A stretch of DNA of 64,000 nucleotides, from NCBI RefSeq assembly GCF_000317795.1, contig NC_019791.1, positions 930,001 through 994,000 of the forward strand. The letters run 5' to 3'. Source of the stretch: Caldisphaera lagunensis DSM 15908. Its GTDB lineage: Archaea > Thermoproteota > Thermoprotei_A > Sulfolobales > Acidilobaceae. The notes beneath the pieces are model-generated. The model saw nothing but the letters and a program-made list of their open reading frames with translations. It was not told where the DNA came from and made no database searches. Position 1 is the stretch's first letter, and each line of letters opens with the position of its first letter. Shown piece after piece: positions 38,007 through 47,213 of this stretch. The translations under genes were made by a program, and so were the position numbers.

Positions 38007-40096
38007 TTGTTAAGTTTTCTGAGATCTAATATAACAAAAATAATATTAATATTATCATTTGTTATTTATGTAATTTCATGGTCTTATATAGCATTAATGA
38101 GATACTATTCATTAAATGCAAATGTTGGAGATTTAGGAATAGTTTTACAATCAACATATGATTTTATGCACAGCAACTTTTTAGGAATTTTAAATTATTT
38201 GGGATCAGAAGGTGCATTAATTTTCTTTATTCCATTCTTAAAGTTTTTATACCCTATAAGATCTCAAGCATTAATAGTTTTTCAAACAATATTCTTAGCT
38301 CTTGCTGTGTTTCCATTATATGGTATTGCAAAGCATTTCTTAAAAAGCGATTTATCATCATTGTTTATATCTCTTAGCTGGCTTATATATTTTCCTTTAG
38401 CTGGAATAAACTGGTTTGATGTTCATAGACAAGCATTGTTCCCAACTTTGTTTATTTCTTCTTATTATTTTTACTTTTTTACTTAAAGAAAAAATACATT
38501 TTTTCAGGTATATTATTAATTTTAAGCGGCATAGTAAGGTTTCCATATGAGATATATCCAATAATGTTTTCAACTATAATATTATTTTCAATATTATTTG
38601 ATTATCTTAAAAAAAGAGAATTTGCTAAAAAAGAAGCAATATTTGGTTTATCTGTTTTATCTTTGTCAGTATTATTTTTACTATTTTCATTAAATTTACC
38701 AATGTTGTATATGCAGCATAATCAAATTAGCCCTATCAAATCTTCATTACAAAGTTTAGCTTCAACAGTTAGAATACAAAGCCTTGAAGAACCTTCAGCA
38801 GCTTTTTCAAAAGATAGTATATTAGCATTTTTAAAACAATTGAATGAGCAAGTTCTTCTTCCACCTCTTTTTTCTTTTCAATCTAGTGTTAGTATAATTA
38901 AAACAACATTCTTAGGTTGGGCTATTTTAACTTTAACGCTTCTCTTAGCGCCACTGTTATTTTTAACGTTATTATCATGGAGATGGTCAATATTTTTGAT
39001 ATCATATGTAATCTTAATACTATTTTCTCCATACCCATGGTATAAATATCCAACAGTATTTATCATACAATATCCATCGATTATAATTGCATTTGTTTTT
39101 CTAGGTGCAATTGAAGGTTTAAGTGTATTTAATAAGAGAAAAAATTATTCAAAAAATGAGAAAAACGTAAGAAAGAAGCATAAAGGTAAAATTAATCTAG
39201 TAATATTTATATCAGCATTGATCTTTTTAACAACATTTTCTTTTGCTTTATTTTTTGAACCATATGGTCCATTTAATTATAGAACATCAATGAATTTCTA
39301 CATGCAAGAAAGAACAAATGCAAATTTTACTGTATATAATAATTTTGTTAAGATGATTTCATTAATACCAAACAACACGAATCAATTAGCTATCCAGAAT
39401 AACATGCCAGAGTTTCTACCTAGACCTGATGGAGGAAACCTATTAGTTCAAGGAGAAACCCCTATTAGCTATGTAAATTATATTGTTGGGGATCCATGGA
39501 GTCCTTTTTGGATTTCTCAAGTAGGATCAAATATGGAAACCACAATTTATAATTTATCTCAACTATTTTATAATAATGATTTTGGTTTATTAGCAGAAGT
39601 AGATGGTATGTATATATTACAAAGAGGATATAATGGTTCATTAAAGATGTATATACCATTAAAATATAATTTTACATATAAAGATATATATCCTATTTAT
39701 TCAAATTATATAAAAAATAATTTAATAAATATTACTGATTATTATAATCAATTAAATAAAACAATACAACTAATTTTTACTACAGGATTATATGGATTAC
39801 CTCCTGGTACATATAACATAAGCTATATAGTTTATGTTAATGATATGTATAGAAATAACATAACAATAGGAGTTTATACAATAACTAATAATTCATATAC
39901 TTATTTATATGAAAAATCTTATTTTACTGATAACTTACAACAAGATAAATGGATAACTCTAAGCTTTGAAATAGTAGTTTCCAATTTTGTAAGTCCATTA
40001 AGTTTTACAATGTTATCAAATAATATAAATGGAACAATACTTATTAAGTATATTTCAATAAATCAAGTCAGTCCACCAACAGACTTCCTCCCGTGA
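38007..40096 (+). pseudogene. DUF2079 membrane protein gene, frameshifted
   Basis: A polytopic membrane protein of the DUF2079 family. The N-terminal part (38007-38486) has the typical [19 protein letters not shown] loop and [14 protein letters not shown]. It runs out of frame at a T run (38475-38480); restoring one T joins it through [12 protein letters not shown] to the second frame, which continues to 40096 and ends in an outward beta domain. The last residues (DFLP) come from a TnpB element inserted in the opposite sense. Start is TTG after AGGAGC. The family function is unknown; GT-C-like architecture is inferred. Confidence 0.75.
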
Positions 40097-40125
40097 TAGC
40101 GAGAATTCCTCTTATCAATTCGTGT
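40081..40125 (-). mobile_element. IS605-type right end
   Basis: Read on the minus strand, the sequence TCTCGCTATCACGGGAGG then AAGTC follows the TnpB relic and resembles the short hairpin plus GGGAGGAGGTC that ends archaeal IS200/IS605 elements and their TnpB guide RNA. It abuts the DUF2079 gene and supplies that gene's final codons and stop, so it marks the insertion junction. Confidence 0.5.
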
Positions 40126-40850
40126 TTACATCTCCCATATGAACACAGAAAGGATCAGAGAACACCTTCCACATAAATTCATGATGCATGATAACACACT
40201 ATCATTCTCATAAACACAAGATGAACATCTGAATCATCTATGAGAGACTTCCTTCATTACCTTCCTACATTTTGGGTAATGAGTAGAGGAATATGATGAA
40301 TCATAAATAACTTTTAGACCATGCTTGATGGTCTTCTAATCAATCCAGTATTGAACGCAGCGATATCGAATCAAATAAAGTCCGTCTCTATACTTTTTCC
40401 TATTTTCACTTTCTTAACCATATTATTTAAGTTTTCCAAAATGATAATGTTGGAATTTACTTTTAGCTACATCAACAAGCTGTTTGCCAATCTTCTTTAC
40501 AAACCATGACATTTCTAGCTTTGATTTAAAAAAATCTTTGTCCTTAAAAATATTCTTTTATTCTCCTTTCATCTTTTTTGGTACTTCTTCTATATTAGTT
40601 TAGTAAGAGTCTTATAGCTATGAGCATTCTTTAAGCGGGTTTGTATCTTTACGTAGTTTTTGTAATCTTTTCCTACAACGATGCTGCTCATGTTAACTTC
40701 AATAGCCATAGGCCAGAGAGCATGAAGCTTTCTTTTTCTTCTTTATTCTTATTCCTTCTCTCCCCATATTTATTTACAGTTATCTTTAGGAACCGCTTTT
40801 CTCCTCTCTTAATCGGGCTAGCTTCATTGACAAACCATGTTAAAATTTAA
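40126..40850 (-). pseudogene. Decayed TnpB (IS605 OrfB) gene
   Basis: TnpB is an RNA-guided nuclease carried by IS200/IS605 elements. Reading the minus strand, positions about 40320-40130 give SSYSSTHYPKCRKVMKEVSH, a stop in place of W, FRCSSCVYENDSVLSCIMNL, then CGRCSLILSVF. This matches the zinc-ribbon and C-terminus of archaeal TnpB (YSSxxCPxCG...RWFRCSxCGYENDRDVIAxxNL). The N-terminal part (about 40840-40740) reads FVNEASPIKRGEKRFLKITV. Several stops and frameshifts, and loss of zinc ligands, show it is dead. No TnpA transposase is present. Confidence 0.75.
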
Positions 40851-41109
40851 TTATTGCAAGATATTAAAAATTTTGTGGACATTTATCATCACCCTGAAGG
40901 ATTCAGGCTTTCTGCTCACTGTTAGAGTGAATTGCTTATATCAATAACTAAACATAATGAGTTTTTAATAACCATTGGCTTACTTTTTATTGCTTTCATA
41001 TTTACTATATATGGAAATTTATTCCTTTTTATTTTTCGTCAAAACTTTATTGATATATGATCTAGGAATATCGTTTAACTATTTCCTAAAAAAAGAGGTT
41101 TGAGCTAAG

Positions 41110-42270
41110 TTATCGCATTTCCAATTGCTTTATTTCTAGGGCGTAGTTAACCATTTTTAGTATATTTAATTTAAACTCTTCTCTGGAAAACTTTTTGCTA
41201 ATATTTATTGATAATTGCTTTAATGAATCATATTTTTCATATGCGTATTTTATAGAATTAGCAGCTTCATTAATTTCTTTATATCCTAAATTTTTATCAA
41301 TATTAGAGACAATATCATACCAACCTCCACCATCTTTGTATACAACAGGTACTAAGCCTGATGCCATAGCTTCAACTATGCTAATTCCAAAATGTTCAGC
41401 AAATGGTGGGTGGAGATAGATTTTTGATTCTTCCATAATTTTCAATAGTTCATTTCTTGGAAGATCAGGCATTAAAAATACGTTTTTTACGTTTTCATTT
41501 TTTATTTTATTTTTTATAGTGTTAATAACTTTATCGCTTAAAACTGGTGTAGTTGCTCCAACAATATAAAAATCAAATTCTTTCAACTGCTTTGCAATAT
41601 CAACAATCTTATCCAATCCTTTTTCTGGAGAAAAACGAGAAATAGTTATTATTTTCTTATTGTTATGGCTTCCATAAGATACTTTGCTAAAGTAATCGAG
41701 ATCAACTGGAGGATATAATATATCAGCTATTATTCCAAATTCTTTATAAATTTTATTTGCTGTCCATTTTGAATTTGTTAAAGTCCTTCCAGGTCTAGTT
41801 TTTGTTAATCCTTTTGATGCTAAAGAAACTATATCATCATATAATTTTTCAATAAAGTTTCTTTTATTTGTTGTACCAATTGTAGCTGGAAAATGTATAT
41901 ATGTAATATCTGTTGGTGTTGGAAGGTTGCTTTGTGTATCAATGATAAGATCATAATTATCTCTTAACTTATTTAAAAATTCTTTATTAAACAATTTTCT
42001 ATAAATCATAAGCCTTCTTAATCTCACAGCTTTATTTCCAGTTATATTAGCTAAAAAAATAGATAGTTTTGATTTTATATGTATAATATCGTCATTTTTA
42101 AGGCTATAGCCTAATATATTTTTAATCTTTTCTTGATCAACTTTTGTTCCTGTATAAACCTTTACATCATAGCCTCCATTAACCAAGGCATCTATTGCTG
42201 ATAATGCTAGTTTTTCTCCTCCGCCAATTTCATCAAATAGAGCATGAATTATCGCAATTTTTTCCTTCAA
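41110..42270 (-). CDS. Family 4 glycosyltransferase
   Basis: A 386-residue GT-B enzyme. N-terminal motif ALFDEIGGGEKLALSAIDAL, C-terminal ITISRFSPEKGLDKIVDIA, then HPPFAEHFGISIVEAMASG with the E-x7-E donor-site pair (E of AEHFG and E of VEAMA), and PVVYKDGGGWYDIV. Similar to Alg11/PimB-like mannosyltransferases. The frame opens at 42282 (TTG), but the TTG at 42270 has GGGAG 5 nt before it and I prefer it. Likely role in N-glycan or exopolysaccharide assembly. Confidence 0.88.
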   Translation of the reverse strand: MKEKIAIIHALFDEIGGGEKLALSAIDALVNGGYDVKVYTGTKVDQEKIKNILGYSLKNDDIIHIKSKLSIFLANITGNKAVRLRRLMIYRKLFNKEFLNKLRDNYDLIIDTQSNLPTPTDITYIHFPATIGTTNKRNFIEKLYDDIVSLASKGLTKTRPGRTLTNSKWTANKIYKEFGIIADILYPPVDLDYFSKVSYGSHNNKKIITISRFSPEKGLDKIVDIAKQLKEFDFYIVGATTPVLSDKVINTIKNKIKNENVKNVFLMPDLPRNELLKIMEESKIYLHPPFAEHFGISIVEAMASGLVPVVYKDGGGWYDIVSNIDKNLGYKEINEAANSIKYAYEKYDSLKQLSINISKKFSREEFKLNILKMVNYALEIKQLEMR

Positions 42271-42522
42271 TTTTTCTCCCAATTCTTCTTAATTGTATAA
42301 AATTAAATATTAATAGTTAGATAAAAAATTATTTAATATAAATCAATTAGATAAAAAATTAATAAGCATAAATGTTTGTATAATGAAATACAATCAATTA
42401 TATTAAAAGGCGTTACAAATATCCATCTTTTCTATTTGAAATTATGTCCTAGAAGGATGTGAGCAGTTTACTTTATTGATCTCATTATAAACTTATATCT
42501 CAGCATTATATTAAATTAACAG
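42271..42522. other. Spacer before the K+ channel relic
   Basis: AT-rich sequence with two TAGATAAAAAATTA-like direct repeats (42317 and 42348). It contains the promoter regions of the minus-strand glycosyltransferase and the plus-strand channel relic. No gene is seen. Confidence 0.4.
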
Positions 42523-43524
42523 ATGAGAATGGTTCTATTTTACTTTATTATAAAATTAATGAATTTTTTGGGAAACATATTTATATAAATAGTTATTCTG
42601 CTAATATCAATAATTATTTATAGTACCTTTTCAGAATATAATTTAGGAAGAAATGTTCTAGGTAATATTAAAACTTTTTGAAATTCAATCAATAACAACA
42701 GTAGGTTATGAAGATACACACGTTGCATCTTTTTGGATAAAATTAATTAAGTAGCAATTTTTTGGCATTGATCCTTTAACCGTATTTATTGCTAGCTTTC
42801 AGGTAAAATAGGAAGATTTAACATGACAAAAAGACTTGGTGAAACCAAAAACGATATAATTAAATCATAATATAATATGTAATTGGATCAGAATTGGTAA
42901 AGAATTTGTTAATGAAATAATAAAGTAGATAAAAAAAGATATTGTTTTAGTTGCAAATCTACAATCCTAACCGATTAAAGAAGTAGGATTTATTAGTTAA
43001 AGTTGTTTAAAAGAGAAGGATTTAAGGAAGACTAATGTAGAAAAACAATACAGGCTATTATTTAGCTTGATAAGATTGATAATAATGCAAACTCATCCTA
43101 GGTTGATACAAAGATAATTATAACAGTACTAATGATAAAGAAGTTAAACAGTAAGTTATATGATGTTGTTGAAATGCTAACTATAGATGCCATTGATTAT
43201 ACTAAGATCATTGATACATATCACATAATAATGGGGTATTTTTCAGCTAAATTACTATCAAAATTAATTAAACGATCCTATTATATCGGAAGATTGATCT
43301 TATCACAACAGCTAAATCTATAGATTAAATATATGAAAACAATTTACCTCATTCTTTGTGGAAAAAAGCAAAAAATATCAGAAAAGATTATGAATAAAAA
43401 TGCTCTGCTAATAAAAGTAAGAGATGAAAATGGAATAAAGATAAACCTAAAGACGGAATAATATAATCAGAAAGGCTCAATAATTTACATAGCAAAAGAA
43501 GGAATTAATTTAAATAAATTATAG
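42523..43524 (+). pseudogene. Decayed RCK-gated K+ channel
   Basis: A dead potassium channel of the MthK/RCK type. Pieces in different frames, in order: a first membrane helix (VILLISIIIYSTFSEY), the pore with QSITTVGYEDTH at about 42683-42725, where the selectivity filter glycine of TVGYGD has become Glu, then an RCK/TrkA-N domain including TKIIITVLMIKKLNSKLYDV and ending with MGYFSAKLL (43085-43260), and a TrkA-C end (KVRDENGIKI, KGSIIYIAKEGINLNKL). Several stops and frameshifts interrupt it. The piece at 43132-43323 alone is open but is only the middle of RCK. Confidence 0.75.
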
Positions 43525-43594
43525 AAAAAATATTAAAATTAAAGTTATTAATTTTTGTTATCTAAAAATAATGGTTTATATAGCATTATTAAAA

Positions 43595-43668
43595 AGCCGT
43601 GGCCGGGCTTTGAACCCGGGACCTCTGCCTTACCAGGGCAGCGCTCCACCAGGCTGAGCTACCACGGC
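43595..43668 (-). tRNA. tRNA-Thr (anticodon GGT)
   Basis: On the minus strand: acceptor GCCGTGG/CCACGGC, D arm TAGCTCAGCCTGGTGGAGC, anticodon stem CTGCC/GGCAG with loop CTGGTAA (anticodon GGT), T arm CCGGG-TTCAAAG-CCCGG, discriminator U at 43595 as expected for archaeal tRNA-Thr. No intron, no encoded CCA. Confidence 0.96.
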
Positions 43669-44399
43669 CCAATAATAGTTTAACGCATAGGATTAAAATA
43701 ATTTTTTGATTTCTTCCTTTTTTAATTAGCTAGTCTTAATAAGTTAAATAAAATTAATTATTTATAATCTTTGTTTCTTAATTAAATAAAACCTATTATA
43801 ACAATTAAACAGGCTGGCTTAATTCTCAAATATATTAGTATTAACCAAAATATATTATATATTTTGGACTAAACCATAACTATTCTATTGAGTAATATTA
43901 AATTAATAGGAGGTTACCCTAAATAAATTAAATTGAAATTTTTTAATATCATGTTATATTATATATCTAATTATTAATTATCTATATTTTAAATATTATT
44001 TAAATATTATAAATATAATTTTTGAATATCAATAATAAAAGATCTTTGTCTTTCTTTTATATAATTTTAATTTCCATTTTATTTATTAGGGCTTGAACCT
44101 AGATTAGATGATAAATGATAGAGAGAAGTTAAGCTACTGGTACATGCCTCAATTTACCTAGTATTTGAGCTAATGTCATAGTTAAACCAAATAAATATAA
44201 ACTGATCCAAGATGAAAATGAATCTCTGATCCGAGTTAGCCTCTGATATATGAAGAGTGAGTATTTAGGTTAACGCTCGGATTTTTACTAACTAAAGACA
44301 ACAAGCTATTATTTAAATCGAAGATCTTTTTTAAACATCAATTGCTTTACCCGCAATTATTCCATTTTAATTATCTTAATTATTATGATGTAAAGATAA
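43669..44399. other. AT-rich region with one diverged repeat
   Basis: No intact gene. Copy B of the 59-bp repeat lies at 44121-44179. The last 70 nt before the minus-strand GT2 stop are T-rich. The tRNA-Thr promoter lies just right of 43668. Confidence 0.4.
44121..44179 (+). repeat. Degenerate 59-bp repeat, copy B
   Basis: Gapless match to 23027-23085 with 41 of 59 identities. In one frame it reads KLSYWYMPQFT followed by stops. It is not flanked by any recognisable coding sequence here, so it is an isolated remnant. Confidence 0.5.
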
Positions 44400-45293
44400 T
44401 TATTTCTTATTTAAATAGCTCTTTATCCTTAATTCCATTCTTTTCAAATACATACTTAGTATTGATAGCATTAAGCTTTGAAAACCTGTTGCAGTTAATA
44501 TAAGTGCTATGATTGCCTTAACAAAGTGGTCTATATGAAGAAAAACATAATCATATACTGTATAGAAACCTATTATTAAACCCGGAATCATCAATAAAGA
44601 CCCAACAAAGAAAAATAGGGTTACAGGGTTATACCTCCAAGAAAGCCTTAACATATCAATAGCTATTTTAATTCCATGTCTTATACCAAGTTTCTTCTTA
44701 CCTTTTCTTTCTCTATAATCTATATTAACTTGAGCTATTTTGTTTCCAGTCGAAGAAATGTGGGCAGCTATTTCACTCTCAACACTAAATCCCCTCATCT
44801 CAAATAGAGCTCCTTCTAATGCCCTTTTCCTTATCATATACATACCGCTTAATACATCATTTAAATGTACACCAAATAATAAACTAAAAAAATTTGTTAG
44901 AAACCAATTACCAAACCTATAAACAATACTTTGGTTTTTTCTGTTCCTAACTCCTATAACTTCATCAACTTCTTCATCATTCATTAATATGCTATGCATT
45001 TCCTTAATATATTTAGCCGGATAAGTATAATCACCATCAATTATCAATACAATTTCTTTATTAACATGATTTAATGCCTCTTTTATTGCTTCTGCCTTTC
45101 CCTTCCCTTTTTGAATGAAAAATTTTACTCCTCTTTTTTCTACTTCATTTTTTGTGTTGTCTTTACTATTTCCATCAACAACAATTATGTTTTCTTTGTT
45201 TACATATTGTGTTATTTCATCAATAGTTAAACCAATACCATCTTCCTCATTTAATGTTGGAATAATAACGTTTAAATTATTAATTTGCTCCAT
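44400..45293 (-). CDS. Family 2 glycosyltransferase, polyprenyl-phosphate hexosyltransferase type
   Basis: A 297-residue protein of the dolichol-phosphate mannose/glucose synthase type: GT-A domain with LNVIIPTLNEEDGIGLTID, IIVVDGNSKDNT, the DxD-like IDGDYTYP, and GMYMIRKRALEG, followed by two C-terminal helices (about 232-255 and 262-286). It would load a sugar onto dolichol phosphate, the donor used by GT-C enzymes such as those suspected at 1590 and 12355. ATG follows GGTGGAAA. It stands alone. Confidence 0.85.
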   Translation of the reverse strand: MEQINNLNVIIPTLNEEDGIGLTIDEITQYVNKENIIVVDGNSKDNTKNEVEKRGVKFFIQKGKGKAEAIKEALNHVNKEIVLIIDGDYTYPAKYIKEMHSILMNDEEVDEVIGVRNRKNQSIVYRFGNWFLTNFFSLLFGVHLNDVLSGMYMIRKRALEGALFEMRGFSVESEIAAHISSTGNKIAQVNIDYRERKGKKKLGIRHGIKIAIDMLRLSWRYNPVTLFFFVGSLLMIPGLIIGFYTVYDYVFLHIDHFVKAIIALILTATGFQSLMLSILSMYLKRMELRIKSYLNKK

Positions 45294-45359
45294 TTTCCAC
45301 CAAGTTTATTAATAAAAAATTGGAATATAAACTTATTTTTTGTAAATTACGCCAAACTC

Positions 45360-47004
45360 TTAAAAGGTTAATCCCAGATTTTTTATTGGAAACAGCTATT
45401 GAGTTTGTATTAACATCAAAATTAACCTCATCCCTTCTATTAAATTTGATAGAGCCTGTTGAATAAGCCTTAACAGAAATCCTTCACCTTCAATAGCAGG
45501 TGTTTATGAATTGCTGAAAATACTTATAAAAAATATAAAACGACCTTTAATATTGATTACCCATCAGTTTTATTATATAAATGGGAATCATTTTTACATC
45601 AAACTTCGCTTTATTTTATAGGAGGTAATGTAAATATTACACATGATTTAATAGCAACTAATGAGACAATTAAGCTTTATAAGCAATTATTGCAAGAAGA
45701 TTGTAAGTATTAATTGTTCCATTTTATCATCTAATAACTATAATAGAATATGATAATGGAAGGTCGCCTGATCTTTTAATATAGCTATTAATGGTAAAAA
45801 CATGACTAAATATGTATTTGATATAAATGCAAATATGCTGCATGAACTCCAGAGCAAGCGTTTAACATGAGCATTATATGGCTATATAATGATGTGGGAA
45901 TCAATGTAACTGATGTAGATTACCAAGCATTTATACAAATGGTACCAGATTTAACTATTGTAAGTTAAAACTTAAACTTGGGACCTCATGGTATTTATTT
46001 TATACAAAACTCTGCAGGCCAAAAAATATATTAAGGGATACAAATCTATCAAATCTATTTGATTTTATTTACTTTATCCAATCACCAAAATTGACCCAAG
46101 AAGAGCTAATACAATATTTGGCTAAGATATACATGGAATATCCAGGAAGTGTTGATGTTGTTGCTTTAGATGGAGAAATGTAAGTTTAGCAAGAGAATAT
46201 TTAATTGCTTTCTCTTCATTATTAAACCAAAGCATATCACGAATTGTTCCATTATCATTCAAATATTCTCTAAATGCTAGTATAATAGGATTTAATGAGT
46301 AACTAATATGACATTGTATGCTTTGAATTATGGTAATATTCAAGAAAAGATTAATCCAATTTATATGTATTATACTCTTTGGAATTACTTATATGTAAGC
46401 GAAGGAAGCGATTTGACATTCCAAGCAGGTCCTCCAAATAATGGGCTTGTTTGGTTAGCAAAACAACCAATAATTTATGATAATGCTATTATTAATTATG
46501 TTAAAAAGCCATTTAACGATATCTTCCCAATAAATTCATCATTATTAACTGTTAATAATACCTTAATGATAAGGTTTAACAATTCTTTAACCCAAGGATT
46601 CAATATATCAGTTAAATTAAACATAGTTATTTCAAATAATACTAAAAATATTAGCAGAGAAATAGCTATAGAGCCTGAAATATCAAATGTATTTTTAAAT
46701 AACGTAAATTTGATTGCTAGCGATAATAAGCTAACTGTTTATGAGTTTTCTCCTATAAGCAATGCAGAATTAGGGGTTAGCATTATACCAATATCTAGTT
46801 ATTGACTATTGATAGGCAAATATGCTATAAGTGAGATACCAGTTAGTAATATAAGACACATTACAAAAACTTCTACAAGTCCTTCTTCAGAAAGTAGTAC
46901 CTATTCTAATACACAAGTTAAAACGACAAAATCAAATATTAGGCTATATTTATATAGCAATTATTGTTATTTTAATTGCAGCTGTAATGATTATTAAAAG
47001 ATAA
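45360..47004 (+). pseudogene. Decayed secreted family 57 glycoside hydrolase
   Basis: A broken gene of a large exported GH57-like hydrolase. Pieces in changing frames: YPSVLLYKWESFLHQTSLYF (about 45560), TPEQAFNMSIIWLYNDVGIN (about 45860), a segment LSNLFDFIYFIQSPKL leading to GSVDVVALDGEM (46040-46180; the ALDGE motif is typical of GH57), and an open piece (46308-46805) with TLWNYLYVSEGSDLTFQAGP, the late GH57 acidic motif. It ends with a Ser/Thr-rich stalk and a membrane anchor (GYIYIAIIVILIAAVMIIKR) in a third frame. Family assignment rests on motifs only. Confidence 0.6.
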
Positions 47005-47213
47005 TATACATTTAATATAAATTTTTAATTAATTAAAAATAAGAAAAATTCTTTATTATATTGTAATGCAGGATTTGAACTTATGGGATTTAATAAATGT
47101 AAAATGAAACTCCAGTAAGTTAGTAGTTCAGTTTATTTTATATGCATTTTTACCTCTCATTAATTTATATAAGTGTGTTTTTAGTACAAATTAATTAGTG
47201 GGGTGGGATAATA

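Noticed and set aside
43132-43323. 63-codon frame as a separate small gene
   Set aside because: It is the middle of the RCK domain of the decayed K+ channel, with matching sequence on both sides in other frames.
43595-43668. tRNA-Thr as the matching integration boundary
   Set aside because: No duplicated tRNA end or integrase; only nearby decay, which is not evidence of integration.
46308-46997. Two open frames as separate secreted proteins
   Set aside because: They are consecutive pieces of one broken GH57-like gene; the stalk and membrane anchor follow only after a frameshift.
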